Origin: Candidatus Zixiibacteriota bacterium
GTDB lineage: Bacteria > Zixibacteria > MSB-5A5 > GN15 > FEB-12
DNA: 64,000 bases
NCBI GenBank assembly: GCA_028289585.1
Contig: JANQPI010000020.1
Span: 160,039 to 224,038 of the forward strand
Direction: 5' to 3'
Below are positions 10,091 to 18,240 of the stretch, piece after piece. The notes under the pieces were generated by a model that worked only from the letters and a program-made list of their open reading frames with translations, searched no databases and was not told where the DNA came from. Numbering within the stretch: the stretch's first letter is position 1; the number at the start of each line of letters is the position of its first letter. The position numbers and the translations under genes were made by a program.

Positions 10091-10678
10091 TTAGAGCAGT
10101 TGTGAAATCTCGCCAACGAGCTCGTCACTCTGCGGCTTCACTCGAGACTCGAAGCGAGCCACCAGGTTCCCCTCACGATCGAGGAGGAACTTATTGAAGT
10201 TCCAGCCAATCTCTCCCGGCAACGGCGACTCCTCAGTGAGGTAGGTGAAAAGCGGATGCTTGTCATCACCCTTCACCGAAACTTTGGCCATCATGGGAAA
10301 CGACACACCGTAATTGGTCGTGCAGAACGACTGAATCTCATCGTTCGTCCCGGGCTCCTGTCCGCCGAAGTTATTCGCTGGAAAACCAAGTACAACGAGA
10401 CCACTCTCCTTGTGTTTCTCGTAGAGCGCCTGAAGCCCCTCGTACTGAGGCGTGAAACCGCACTTCGAGGCAACGTTCACAATCAGTACGACGTTGCCAA
10501 CGTAGGCATCGAGGCTCGTCGGCTCGCCATCAATTGTTTCAAAAGGAATCGTTCGATACTCAGTCGTTGTCATTGCTGTCTCCGCGGTCATTTCGCCACT
10601 GTCGCGGTTCGATTGGCCATCGCTCTGACAACCGATCGCGAGAATCCCCAGCAGCGCCGGCAATGCCAGTCGGTTCAT
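10091..10678 (-). CDS. Glutathione peroxidase-like lipoprotein
   Basis: Thioredoxin-fold peroxidase, 195 residues. The start at 10678 is backed by GGGAGA about 8 bases upstream and yields a lipoprotein signal with lipobox AIGC, so it is likely membrane-tethered in the periplasm. The catalytic Cys lies in NVASKCGFTPQY, with Gln in FPANNFGGQEPG and Trp/Asn in GWNFNKFLL, the full peroxidase tetrad in its Cys (not Sec) form. It should reduce hydroperoxides with thioredoxin-like or thiol donors. The gene is divergent from the FN3 protein, and paired inverted repeats lie upstream at 10755-10792. Confidence 0.9.
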   Translation of the reverse strand: MNRLALPALLGILAIGCQSDGQSNRDSGEMTAETAMTTTEYRTIPFETIDGEPTSLDAYVGNVVLIVNVASKCGFTPQYEGLQALYEKHKESGLVVLGFPANNFGGQEPGTNDEIQSFCTTNYGVSFPMMAKVSVKGDDKHPLFTYLTEESPLPGEIGWNFNKFLLDREGNLVARFESRVKPQSDELVGEISQLL

Positions 10679-10754
10679 AGGTAGGTCTCCCTGGTTGGTG
10701 GTGCTATTGAAGGGAAAACGGAGTCCGTGATCGATTCGTTCCCATGCATTTTGC

Positions 10755-10792
10755 CTGTTCACCGCCAGCTCAGATGCGCGCTCAGTGAACAG
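10755..10792. promoter_or_regulatory. Inverted repeat upstream of the peroxidase gene
   Basis: Perfect half-sites CTGTTCAC (10755-10762) and GTGAACAG (10785-10792) separated by 22 bases, about three helical turns centre to centre. It is placed 77-114 bases upstream of the peroxidase start, a suitable position for a dimeric regulator, though none is encoded nearby. Confidence 0.35.
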
Positions 10793-10840
10793 CATTGATC
10801 GGTTATGAGGTCTGTTCCGTTGCCTTCAGATAGGTGCAAT

Positions 10841-10906
10841 GTTCTCGCGCAGAGCAAGTTACAAACACCTCGCACGATTGGCACCGAAATCACTATACGC
10901 GAGAAC
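10841..10906. promoter_or_regulatory. Long-spaced inverted repeat upstream of the FN3 protein
   Basis: Perfect 9-base arms GTTCTCGCG (10841-10849) and CGCGAGAAC (10898-10906) with 48 bases between, 57 bases before the FN3 gene start. It could be an operator pair or an mRNA leader stem. Confidence 0.3.
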
Positions 10907-10962
10907 GATGCGACATCCCTATCCACCCCTCACCCTCAACGAACCACAGGAGCAGTACCCGT

Positions 10963-13278
10963 ATGGCACTGGCACACCTCCGTGGGGTCGTCCAGAAACG
11001 GGCGTCGTGGGCAGTAATGGCCCTGACCTGTTTCCCCCTGTTAACCACTACTGGTTGGACGGCCCTGGAGGCACCAGCGGCCACGTCTAACTCCATCACG
11101 CTCACCTGGACCGCCCCCGGCGACGACGGTTCCTCGGGCACGGCCAGCATTTACGACATTCGCTATTCGACATCGGCGATCACCGCCGGCAACTGGAACT
11201 CAGCAACGACCGTCGTCGGCGAACCGAGCCCGCAACTGGCTGGGTCATCGGAGTCATTTACCGTGACCGGATTGCAGCCGGCGACGACCTACTACTTTGC
11301 GATCAAAGTTGGCGATGAAGTCCCTAACTGGTCGCCACTTTCCAACGTCGTTTCTAAAGCGACCGATCAGGAGACCGATCCTCCGGCAGTTATCGCCAAT
11401 CTGACACTGTCCAATCCAACGGAGACATCTTTGCAACTGAATTGGACCGCGCCGGGTGACGATGGCAACACGGGGACAGCGTCGACCTACGACATTCGGT
11501 ACTCAACGTCGCCAATCAACGCGGGCAACTTCGCCAGCGCGACAGCGGCAACGGGTGAACCGTCGCCCTCAAGCGCCGGCTCAAACGAAACATTCATCCT
11601 GAATGGATTGTCACCGGCGACGACCTACTACGTCGCGATGCGAACGGCTGACGACGTTCCCAACTGGTCGGGCATCTCGAATGTCGCCTCGGCGGCCACC
11701 GCTGATGAGACGATTCCGCCGGCGACGATTACGACCCTGGCGGCGATCACGTCGAATGAGTCGTCGGTCACCCTGCGCTGGACAGCGGTCGGTGATGATG
11801 GCATGAGCGGCACCGCGTCCGAATATGACATCCGCTATTCGACGTCGCCGATCACCGCCGGTAGCTTCGGTTCGGCCACCGCCGTGACCAACGAACCATC
11901 ACCACAAGCCAGCGGTCAGACCGAGACGTTTATCGTCACTGGCCTGAACGCCAGCCAGACCTACTACTTCGCAATGCGCGTCGCTGACGACGTTCCCAAC
12001 TGGTCGTCGGTCTCCAACACGGTGTCGCGGGCAACATCGTCCGAAACAACTCCGCCAAGTGCAATCGCCGATGTCGCCGTGACCGATGCTAACGAAACGT
12101 CGATCATTGTTTCCTGGACCGCCGTTGGTGATGACGGAACAACCGGAACGGCGTCGAGCTACGATATCCGTTACTCAACGTCGCCGATCACCGGCGGCAA
12201 CTGGTCCGGAGCAACGGTTGTGGCGAATCCGCCGACACCACAAACTGCGGGCAGTTCGGAGTCCGTGGTGATCACCGGACTAACCCCACAAACGACCTAC
12301 TACGTAGCGATCAAGGTCTCCGACGAGGTTCCCAATGAATCGCCGCTCTCTAATGTCGCCCAGGGTGCGACAACTGGAGATATCACGCCGCCGTCTCCGA
12401 TCAACGACCTGAGCGCCTCAACTGGCGCGTTCGAAGGAGAACTGATCCTTAGTTGGACCTCCCCCGGTGATGACCAGATGGCCGGCCAGGCGACCGCCTA
12501 CGAGGTTCGCTACGCGCAATGGCCGATAACAACCGGCACCTTTGAATCGGCCTCCCTCCTTACCTCCCCCCCGGCACCATTTCCGGGGGGGATGACCCAG
12601 GCGTACGTGATGACCGGGTTGGTACCAGCTGATACGTACTGGACGGCTATTCGCAGTTACGATGAAATGGGCAACGCATCGCCGATCTCCAACATCAGCT
12701 GGGGAATCGCGTCGTTCGACATCAGCCTGGATAATGATGACGATGCAGTGATTGCGCTCGACAATCCACATGCTCGGTTTGCGTCGGCACGACCCGAACT
12801 TCGCGTGACCGGACCCCTCAGTAACGCTGGCGGCCAGCTCCAGATTGAGATCGCAACCGACAGTAGCTTCTTCGGCGTGGTTTCCTCGGGTGTTGCCATC
12901 TGGCCAAGCGACACGCTGCTTATCTGGCGCGGTGATGATCGACTGGAAACGAATCAGGACTACTACTGGCGAGCGCGTCTTGACGGCGGTTCGTACTCGA
13001 ACATCGGCACGTTTACAGTCGTCGGTGGCGTACAGGCATATCCCACGCAGTTTCGCCCGGGCAGCGATCCCAACGTCCGCTGGGTCGATCTCCCCTCTCG
13101 CTCGGACCTGCAACTCGTATCAGTCTCCGGGGAAACGATTCGGGAGTGGCGCTCGCTCAACACGAACGAAGTAATCTGGGACGGCACCAACACGTCCGGA
13201 GAACGCGTTGCTTCGGGAGTTTATCTCTGGTTCGTCCCGTCGACCGGTGACCGCGGTAAGCTAGTGGTCATCAATTAG
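10963..13278 (+). CDS. Secreted multi-FN3 protein with C-terminal FlgD/type IX-sorting-like domain
   Basis: 771 residues from ATG 10963, with AGGAG 10 bases upstream. An N-terminal hydrophobic segment (WAVMALTCFPLLTT) acts as signal or anchor. Five fibronectin type III modules follow, each with the core WTAPGDDG...YDIRYS...GLxPxTTYY. The YDIRYS codons begin at 11152, 11488, 11824, 12160 and 12499, so the first four copies repeat at exactly 336 bp. A further beta domain (ARFASARPELRV...) precedes a C-terminal AYPTQF...WDGTNTSGERVASGVYLW...GKLVVIN domain of the FlgD/type IX sorting kind. It is probably a surface adhesin or structural protein. The stop overlaps the convergent asnB-like stop. Confidence 0.85.
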   Translation: MALAHLRGVVQKRASWAVMALTCFPLLTTTGWTALEAPAATSNSITLTWTAPGDDGSSGTASIYDIRYSTSAITAGNWNSATTVVGEPSPQLAGSSESFTVTGLQPATTYYFAIKVGDEVPNWSPLSNVVSKATDQETDPPAVIANLTLSNPTETSLQLNWTAPGDDGNTGTASTYDIRYSTSPINAGNFASATAATGEPSPSSAGSNETFILNGLSPATTYYVAMRTADDVPNWSGISNVASAATADETIPPATITTLAAITSNESSVTLRWTAVGDDGMSGTASEYDIRYSTSPITAGSFGSATAVTNEPSPQASGQTETFIVTGLNASQTYYFAMRVADDVPNWSSVSNTVSRATSSETTPPSAIADVAVTDANETSIIVSWTAVGDDGTTGTASSYDIRYSTSPITGGNWSGATVVANPPTPQTAGSSESVVITGLTPQTTYYVAIKVSDEVPNESPLSNVAQGATTGDITPPSPINDLSASTGAFEGELILSWTSPGDDQMAGQATAYEVRYAQWPITTGTFESASLLTSPPAPFPGGMTQAYVMTGLVPADTYWTAIRSYDEMGNASPISNISWGIASFDISLDNDDDAVIALDNPHARFASARPELRVTGPLSNAGGQLQIEIATDSSFFGVVSSGVAIWPSDTLLIWRGDDRLETNQDYYWRARLDGGSYSNIGTFTVVGGVQAYPTQFRPGSDPNVRWVDLPSRSDLQLVSVSGETIREWRSLNTNEVIWDGTNTSGERVASGVYLWFVPSTGDRGKLVVIN
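11080..12700 (+). repeat. Five tandem FN3-encoding repeats, 336-339 bp period
   Basis: Tandem coding repeats marked by the YDIRYS codons at 11152, 11488, 11824, 12160 and 12499 (spacings 336, 336, 336, 339). Copies differ at many synonymous and non-synonymous sites but the first four keep identical length, suggesting duplication followed by divergence without indels. Confidence 0.85.
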
Positions 13279-15131
13279 AGTTCGGCGTCGTCCGGGGTGA
13301 GATAGACAGTTGCACGCTCCCTTAGCTGTTGCCAGAATGCCCGGTCCTCAGCTCCCTGGAGAATCACCGCGACTTGACCAAGACGGTCCAGACGCCAGGC
13401 TCGCTCCACCAGCGACGGTACGATCGACAAGATCGACCGACCATACCTGAGCATCGCTACTGACTGTTTCGATTGAGCAGTCAGCCGTTCCCATAACCAC
13501 GGGCAAGCCCGAATCTGATCCGCTGCCGCTGCGTAATGGGCGAGAATCCGCCGGGTGCGCATCGCCTTCGGCACCGGCTGAACATACGGACGCACGACTG
13601 CATCCGGAGTCGTATGGATGTTCGGGTAATGGCTCGACGGTACCGCTGTCATGACATCGGCGTGGTAGCGTTCGAGAATCAACTGCTGCATGTTAGTATT
13701 CAGCTTAACGGTCTGCGGAACGGTCAGCGAATACTCCATCACTTCGTGATCGAGATACGGAAAGACCGACTCGGTGCGTACCGCTGCGACCGTCGCCCCC
13801 CACGGAGCTGTTCGACGTGGTGTCCAGTGCGACAAATACCAGAGGGAATAACGGTTGTCGTTATCAGGCAATGCGGTCAGATGATTAATCAGCCGCTCCC
13901 GAGGATTCGGTATGCTTGGCTTATCGCTGAGCACACCATGTGTGTCCGGATCGAACTGGGGGCGAAGGAAATCAGCGAGGCGACCCGGATCGCGCTGGGC
14001 AGCGAGTACCGCCGGTGTAACCTCCTCGTCGTAGACGAGAATATCGCCGGCAAGTCCATCGTAATTGACCCCGAGCTGATGCGGAAGGCGGGCCATGAGG
14101 GGTAGAAACTGACGATGTTGGAACGTTTCGCCGTTGTTGATGAAATACGTCAACAACGCCAGTTCCCCTTCGCGCTCCGGTTCATAGAAGGGAACACCTG
14201 CCCACGGCATGTCATAGAAGTTCGCTAACGCTCGACCGATCCCAAGATCACTTTCGTAGGGATCGCGATGGTTAATCCGGGCGATCGTAAACGTGTCTAC
14301 GCGATTGGCGCGCTGCGCGAGCCCTGTCAGCAAGCGACGGGAATCCATACCACCACTGACGAAACACGACGGTTGCCGATCGAGCTCAAGCAGACGGTCG
14401 AGCGCCCGTCGGAATCGCTCTTCGTGACCGTCAATCGCATCATCGAGTGTGATATGATCATCGATGATGATTTCGTCAGCCGACCAATAGCGCCGCGAGT
14501 GAGAACCTGATCGCGTGACGGTGACAATCGTTCCTCCGGGAACGCGAGATATCTCCTGCCAGAGCGTACGATTCTCGGTAAGGAACCCGAACACCAGCGT
14601 GTCATCGACACCGACGCGATCGATTTCAACCGAACGTCGTTGCTGCGCCAGCACGACGGATCGACTCGCCACGAGTAAACGGCCCCGGTCGACCGTCCAG
14701 AAAAGCGGACGGACACCCAGGCGATCGGAAAGCAGCGTTGCCGATTCCCTCTTGTTCGACCAGATCACCGCCGCATAGACACCGTTGACCTCTCGAATCA
14801 ATTCGACCTGATCGATCGACGCCAAACCAGCGAGGAGTTCCGCAAGTGAAGACGGCCGACGGTCCTGTGGTAATGGTGACGGCCAGGGCCATTCTGTCGG
14901 GGCGACGGCATAGCCTGTAACACCAACCTGGATACCGCCATCGTCGGACGTAGCGAGGCCAACGAAGCTGGCGTGTCGGGCAAGTGAAACGGCGGTGATG
15001 CCGCCGCGCTCCCACCTCTTCGTGTCGATAACCGGGGGAAGACATAGCCCGGCCTCGGCATGCCATGAGTAATCGCTACAAACTAGTTGTTCGCGAGCCG
15101 AAAGATCGAGCGTTGCCGCCAGAAATGACAT
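13275..15131 (-). CDS. Asparagine-synthetase-like protein lacking the glutaminase nucleophile
   Basis: 618 residues with AsnB architecture. An N-terminal Ntn-type glutamine amidotransferase-like domain (about residues 1-200; DRLGVRPLFW conserved) is followed by an ATP-pyrophosphatase synthetase domain with the PP-loop SGGMDSR near residue 255. Active glutamine-dependent enzymes have Cys at position 2 after Met removal; here position 2 is Ser (MSFLAATLD), so glutamine hydrolysis is unlikely. The same loss is known in beta-lactam synthetases, which form an internal amide from an acyl-adenylate; AsnB-like proteins in lasso peptide and glycan loci are other comparisons. Substrate unknown. It ends the minus-strand enzyme module. 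Confidence 0.85.
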   Translation of the reverse strand: MSFLAATLDLSAREQLVCSDYSWHAEAGLCLPPVIDTKRWERGGITAVSLARHASFVGLATSDDGGIQVGVTGYAVAPTEWPWPSPLPQDRRPSSLAELLAGLASIDQVELIREVNGVYAAVIWSNKRESATLLSDRLGVRPLFWTVDRGRLLVASRSVVLAQQRRSVEIDRVGVDDTLVFGFLTENRTLWQEISRVPGGTIVTVTRSGSHSRRYWSADEIIIDDHITLDDAIDGHEERFRRALDRLLELDRQPSCFVSGGMDSRRLLTGLAQRANRVDTFTIARINHRDPYESDLGIGRALANFYDMPWAGVPFYEPEREGELALLTYFINNGETFQHRQFLPLMARLPHQLGVNYDGLAGDILVYDEEVTPAVLAAQRDPGRLADFLRPQFDPDTHGVLSDKPSIPNPRERLINHLTALPDNDNRYSLWYLSHWTPRRTAPWGATVAAVRTESVFPYLDHEVMEYSLTVPQTVKLNTNMQQLILERYHADVMTAVPSSHYPNIHTTPDAVVRPYVQPVPKAMRTRRILAHYAAAADQIRACPWLWERLTAQSKQSVAMLRYGRSILSIVPSLVERAWRLDRLGQVAVILQGAEDRAFWQQLRERATVYLTPDDAEL

Positions 15132-15209
15132 GAGCGGAGTATAGGGGGGTCGTTAGACGTCGTCAGGAAAGAACTGGATAACGTGGGTCTGGATTGGTCT
15201 GATGAGCGG

Positions 15210-15497
15210 TCAGCCTGCGCGGCGATCGGTCTTCGGTTTGCCGATTTCCCGGATGTTGGGCCAGCGCCGGGCGAGGTCGACATTCTTTTCGATGTAATCC
15301 TGCCAACGTTCGGGCACGTCCTCATCGGAGAAGATTGCCCGCGACGGACAGACGGTGGCGCACAGTCCACAATCGATACAGGCGTGCGGATCGATGACCA
15401 GCATTTCCGGCGTCTCGTGAAAACACTCGACCGGGCAAACACTCACACAGTCGCCGCTCTTACAGCCGATGCAGGGTTCACAGACAACGCGCGGCAT
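15210..15497 (-). CDS. Bacterial-type ferredoxin coupled to the YqcI/YcgG gene
   Basis: 95-residue ferredoxin with two cluster motifs. The first is CIGCKSGDCVSVCP followed by VECF, which resembles the FdxA group. The second is CIDCGLCATVCPSRAIF. It can bind two [4Fe-4S] clusters, or one [3Fe-4S] and one [4Fe-4S]. The C-terminal 40 residues contain the extension common in FdxA-type proteins. The ATG at 15497 shares one base with the stop of the YqcI/YcgG gene (TGATG), so the pair is translated together. The simplest reading is a dedicated electron donor for that protein. Confidence 0.9.
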   Translation of the reverse strand: MPRVVCEPCIGCKSGDCVSVCPVECFHETPEMLVIDPHACIDCGLCATVCPSRAIFSDEDVPERWQDYIEKNVDLARRWPNIREIGKPKTDRRAG

Positions 15498-16282
15498 CAG
15501 GACTCCACCGGGCGTGGCGACGCCATGAACGGACATTTCCACGACGAATCAGTAGCTCGACCGGAATACTGACGAGCCTCGGATGATTCGCCGAAATCGG
15601 CCAACACATGATTGGGGATGCCACCTTGCAACGCGGTATCCCGATCACGGATGATCGTCTTCCAGCGTTCGAGCTGATTGCGGTCTCGGAGATCCTCAAA
15701 CATCGCATGGGCATTGAAGACGAGGGTGGGCCAGCCAAAGCGTCGGGAATAACGCGACGCGACCGGCGAGAGGCCGATGATAAAAAACGCTCGGCCGGCG
15801 ATGGAGAACGAAAACGTCTTGTCGCCCGGATCACTCGATACCGTTGGATCCCAGGCATACCGCTCGGCATCGATTGTGTCAATATTCGACAATTGTGCCC
15901 AGAGCGCGGACTCGAAACCCGCCTCGTCGAGCAAGGCGGGACCGTCGAACGACGCGATAAACGTTGAGAAACGAGTATTCATTGAGTCCTGATCGGCCAC
16001 AAACCGTTCGATGGCTCGATGCAGTACCGATGCAGCGTCTGCCGAACCAAGGGCCGGGAAAAACCCAAATCGGTAGTGGCCACCCTCGATCACCGACTTC
16101 GCTCCAACACAGGGGTAGTCGCGGGTGAGCACATACGCCCGAAATTGGTCGTGGACTGACTCAGCCAGTCCTCTCGCGACCTTTTCTCCGCACAGGTCAA
16201 AGATCAATTGACCATCACCCGGCCGGGCGTAGCAATCGAACGCCTCTACGATCGGCGTTGAGTGTTCGTCAGAGTGCATCAT
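15497..16282 (-). CDS. YqcI/YcgG family protein, putative haem-dependent N-oxygenase
   Basis: About 261 residues. The family signature is present: YPCVGAKS near the N-terminus, FGWPTLVFNAH in the middle, and the C-terminal DFGESSEARQYSGR with KCPF. Characterised members of this family (GntA of guanitoxin and DcsA of cycloserine biosynthesis, as remembered) are haem proteins that hydroxylate guanidino nitrogens of arginine derivatives; many others are uncharacterised. The start is uncertain: ATG 16282 and 16279 and a TTG at 16291 are possible and none has a good ribosome site. It is fused by a TGATG overlap to a ferredoxin, supporting a redox reaction. Confidence 0.78.
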   Translation of the reverse strand: MMHSDEHSTPIVEAFDCYARPGDGQLIFDLCGEKVARGLAESVHDQFRAYVLTRDYPCVGAKSVIEGGHYRFGFFPALGSADAASVLHRAIERFVADQDSMNTRFSTFIASFDGPALLDEAGFESALWAQLSNIDTIDAERYAWDPTVSSDPGDKTFSFSIAGRAFFIIGLSPVASRYSRRFGWPTLVFNAHAMFEDLRDRNQLERWKTIIRDRDTALQGGIPNHVLADFGESSEARQYSGRATDSSWKCPFMASPRPVES

Positions 16283-16542
16283 GAACCGCAAAATAGAGCA
16301 AATTTGTTACCGTTTCTCCTCCGGTGCTGCACTCGTCATCGCATAAATCGGTTTCTGTCGTCGGATATGCCTGAATTGACCGACATAAACTCATTTTACC
16401 GACCTCTCGTCGACTATCGGCCGGTGATCCACCCCGGTTGAGACCCGAGGATGGTCCGAAATCAGGACCGAAGGTGCTAGCCGATCCTCTCACATCGCAA
16501 GAAAATGCAGGAAGTGTGCGAAGAATGAACAGGCGTGGGGAG

Positions 16543-18240
16543 CTAAATCCGTTTCTTGAAGCGGGACAGAAGTCCCGGTCCGGCGATTCGTCGGACTGCC
16601 TGAACCACGCGACGACGCGTGGCCGTCGCGGTGACCTCTCCGGCTTCGGTAAGACGAACCTCGACGATCTGCACCCCACCCTCGCGGATGGCGTCAGTCA
16701 GAGACTTGCTGAGTTCTGAGGTACCGTCGCGATAGCCACAGCTAACGGCCTCGGCGAGAGCATCGGGCCGCACTGACGTCGCAGCAGTAGCGATCGCGGC
16801 ACCATAATCAGCGAGCTGTTGTCGCCGAATCAGAGACAGATAGCCATCGCTCAGTAGCAGGACGACGAGGTTCACGTGTAGCTCAACTGCCGTAGCGAGT
16901 TCGAGTGCAGAGAGGGCAAAGCCACCGTCGCCGATGACGGCAATGACCGATCGCTCCGGATACGTCACGGCCGCGCCAATCGCCGCAGGGAGACCGAAAC
17001 CCATCGCCTGCAGATCGGAGGGGCAGAGAAGTTGGCGCGGCTCCCGCACCACCAGGCTAGCCCGCACAGCGGTTTGGTGATAGCCGGAATCGGTGGTTAC
17101 GATCGATCGATCCGGAAGCGTTGCAAAGGCGGCCGTTAGTGCATCAATCACCGAAAGTGTTGACCCCGCGATCGTTGGTGGGGACGGCAGGCCCGCCCGT
17201 TGGGCGTCCTGCAGTCGTTGGCGCCAGTCGGCAATCTCTGTCGTGGTCCACTCCGACGTAAGATCATTGTCAGCGGAAAGGGCCGCGATAAACGACTCGC
17301 ACCGGGTGACCACTGCGTGCGCCGCGGGATAGGTAACACCCGCTATCGCCTCGGAGCGATCGATGTGAATGAGCTTTTCGCGGGGAACGGCAAGCTGATA
17401 GGCACCCGTACCATTGCTGGCAAACTTAGCACCGAGCGCGAGGACGATATCACTTTCGGCAACCAACTCATTGAGGGGAGCAACCGACCCGGCAGTAAAA
17501 TCGAACGGGCAGGCACTCGGATGATCCTCGGGGATCACACCGCGTCCCGACAGGGTCGTCACAACCGGCATCGGCGTGCGGTCGATCAGACGGCGAATAT
17601 CATCGGCGGCATCCGCAGCACCCCGGCCACAAAACAGGAGCGGACGGCGGACGGCGCTCACAATGTTAACGAGCGCCTGGGCATCGACTGGCGCTGCCGT
17701 GGGCGGCTCGATCAACTCGGCATCCCGCGGCACCGACGACTTGAGCAGTTCGGGTGCGATGATCACTGCCACCGGCCCCGGCTCGTCAGACGTGGTCGCG
17801 TGCCAGGCGGCATGGAGAATCGAAACGACCTCGTCAGCACGTTCTATCGAAAAGACATTTTGTGTCACTGGCGTGAAGAGCGTTGGGAGGTCAAGGTGTT
17901 GATGCTGTCCCGGACGGTGCGATCCGGCGGAGCCAGATCGTAGAGTGATGTATAGAAGAGGGATCGAGTCGAGCGCCGCTTCAGCCAGCGCTGGCAGAGC
18001 GAACACGGCGCCGGGGCCCGGAATTGTGGTAAGCACCGCAGGCTTCCCTGTTGCCGCAGCCGCACCGACGGCCATCATACCCGCAGCGAGCTCACTCGTC
18101 GCGGCGACAAACCGAAGACCTGATGCTCGCACGGCTTCCAGCAACGGGACATTCTGGGTTCCGGCCATACCATAGAGTGTCGTCACCCCAAAACGCAGGA
18201 GCGTTGAAGCGACGACAACGCTGCCATAGTCACTAGCCAC
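16543..18240 (-). CDS. Thiamine-diphosphate-dependent enzyme, acetolactate-synthase-like
   Basis: 565 residues from GTG 18240, with GAGGGG about 6 bases upstream; the start lies 8 bases inside the preceding gene. The three-domain POX/ALS fold is visible. The PYR domain has the activating Glu in ATSELAAGMMA, the central domain contains PLLFCGRGA, and the PP domain has the ThDP/Mg motif GDGGFALSALELATA. It would act as a decarboxylase or carboligase on a 2-oxo acid. True acetolactate synthase is less likely: there is no regulatory subunit and the neighbours are glycan or secondary-metabolism-like genes. Carboxyethyl-arginine synthase and phosphonopyruvate or sulfopyruvate decarboxylases are related possibilities. 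Confidence 0.85.
   Translation of the reverse strand: MASDYGSVVVASTLLRFGVTTLYGMAGTQNVPLLEAVRASGLRFVAATSELAAGMMAVGAAAATGKPAVLTTIPGPGAVFALPALAEAALDSIPLLYITLRSGSAGSHRPGQHQHLDLPTLFTPVTQNVFSIERADEVVSILHAAWHATTSDEPGPVAVIIAPELLKSSVPRDAELIEPPTAAPVDAQALVNIVSAVRRPLLFCGRGAADAADDIRRLIDRTPMPVVTTLSGRGVIPEDHPSACPFDFTAGSVAPLNELVAESDIVLALGAKFASNGTGAYQLAVPREKLIHIDRSEAIAGVTYPAAHAVVTRCESFIAALSADNDLTSEWTTTEIADWRQRLQDAQRAGLPSPPTIAGSTLSVIDALTAAFATLPDRSIVTTDSGYHQTAVRASLVVREPRQLLCPSDLQAMGFGLPAAIGAAVTYPERSVIAVIGDGGFALSALELATAVELHVNLVVLLLSDGYLSLIRRQQLADYGAAIATAATSVRPDALAEAVSCGYRDGTSELSKSLTDAIREGGVQIVEVRLTEAGEVTATATRRRVVQAVRRIAGPGLLSRFKKRI

Noticed and set aside
11080..12700. Tandem array considered as CRISPR or satellite DNA
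   Set aside because: The period (336 bp) is in frame, encodes FN3 domains and lacks short identical repeats with spacers.
12418..13113. 231-codon minus-strand frame within the FN3 gene
   Set aside because: Shadow of the FN3 repeats; no start site or motif.
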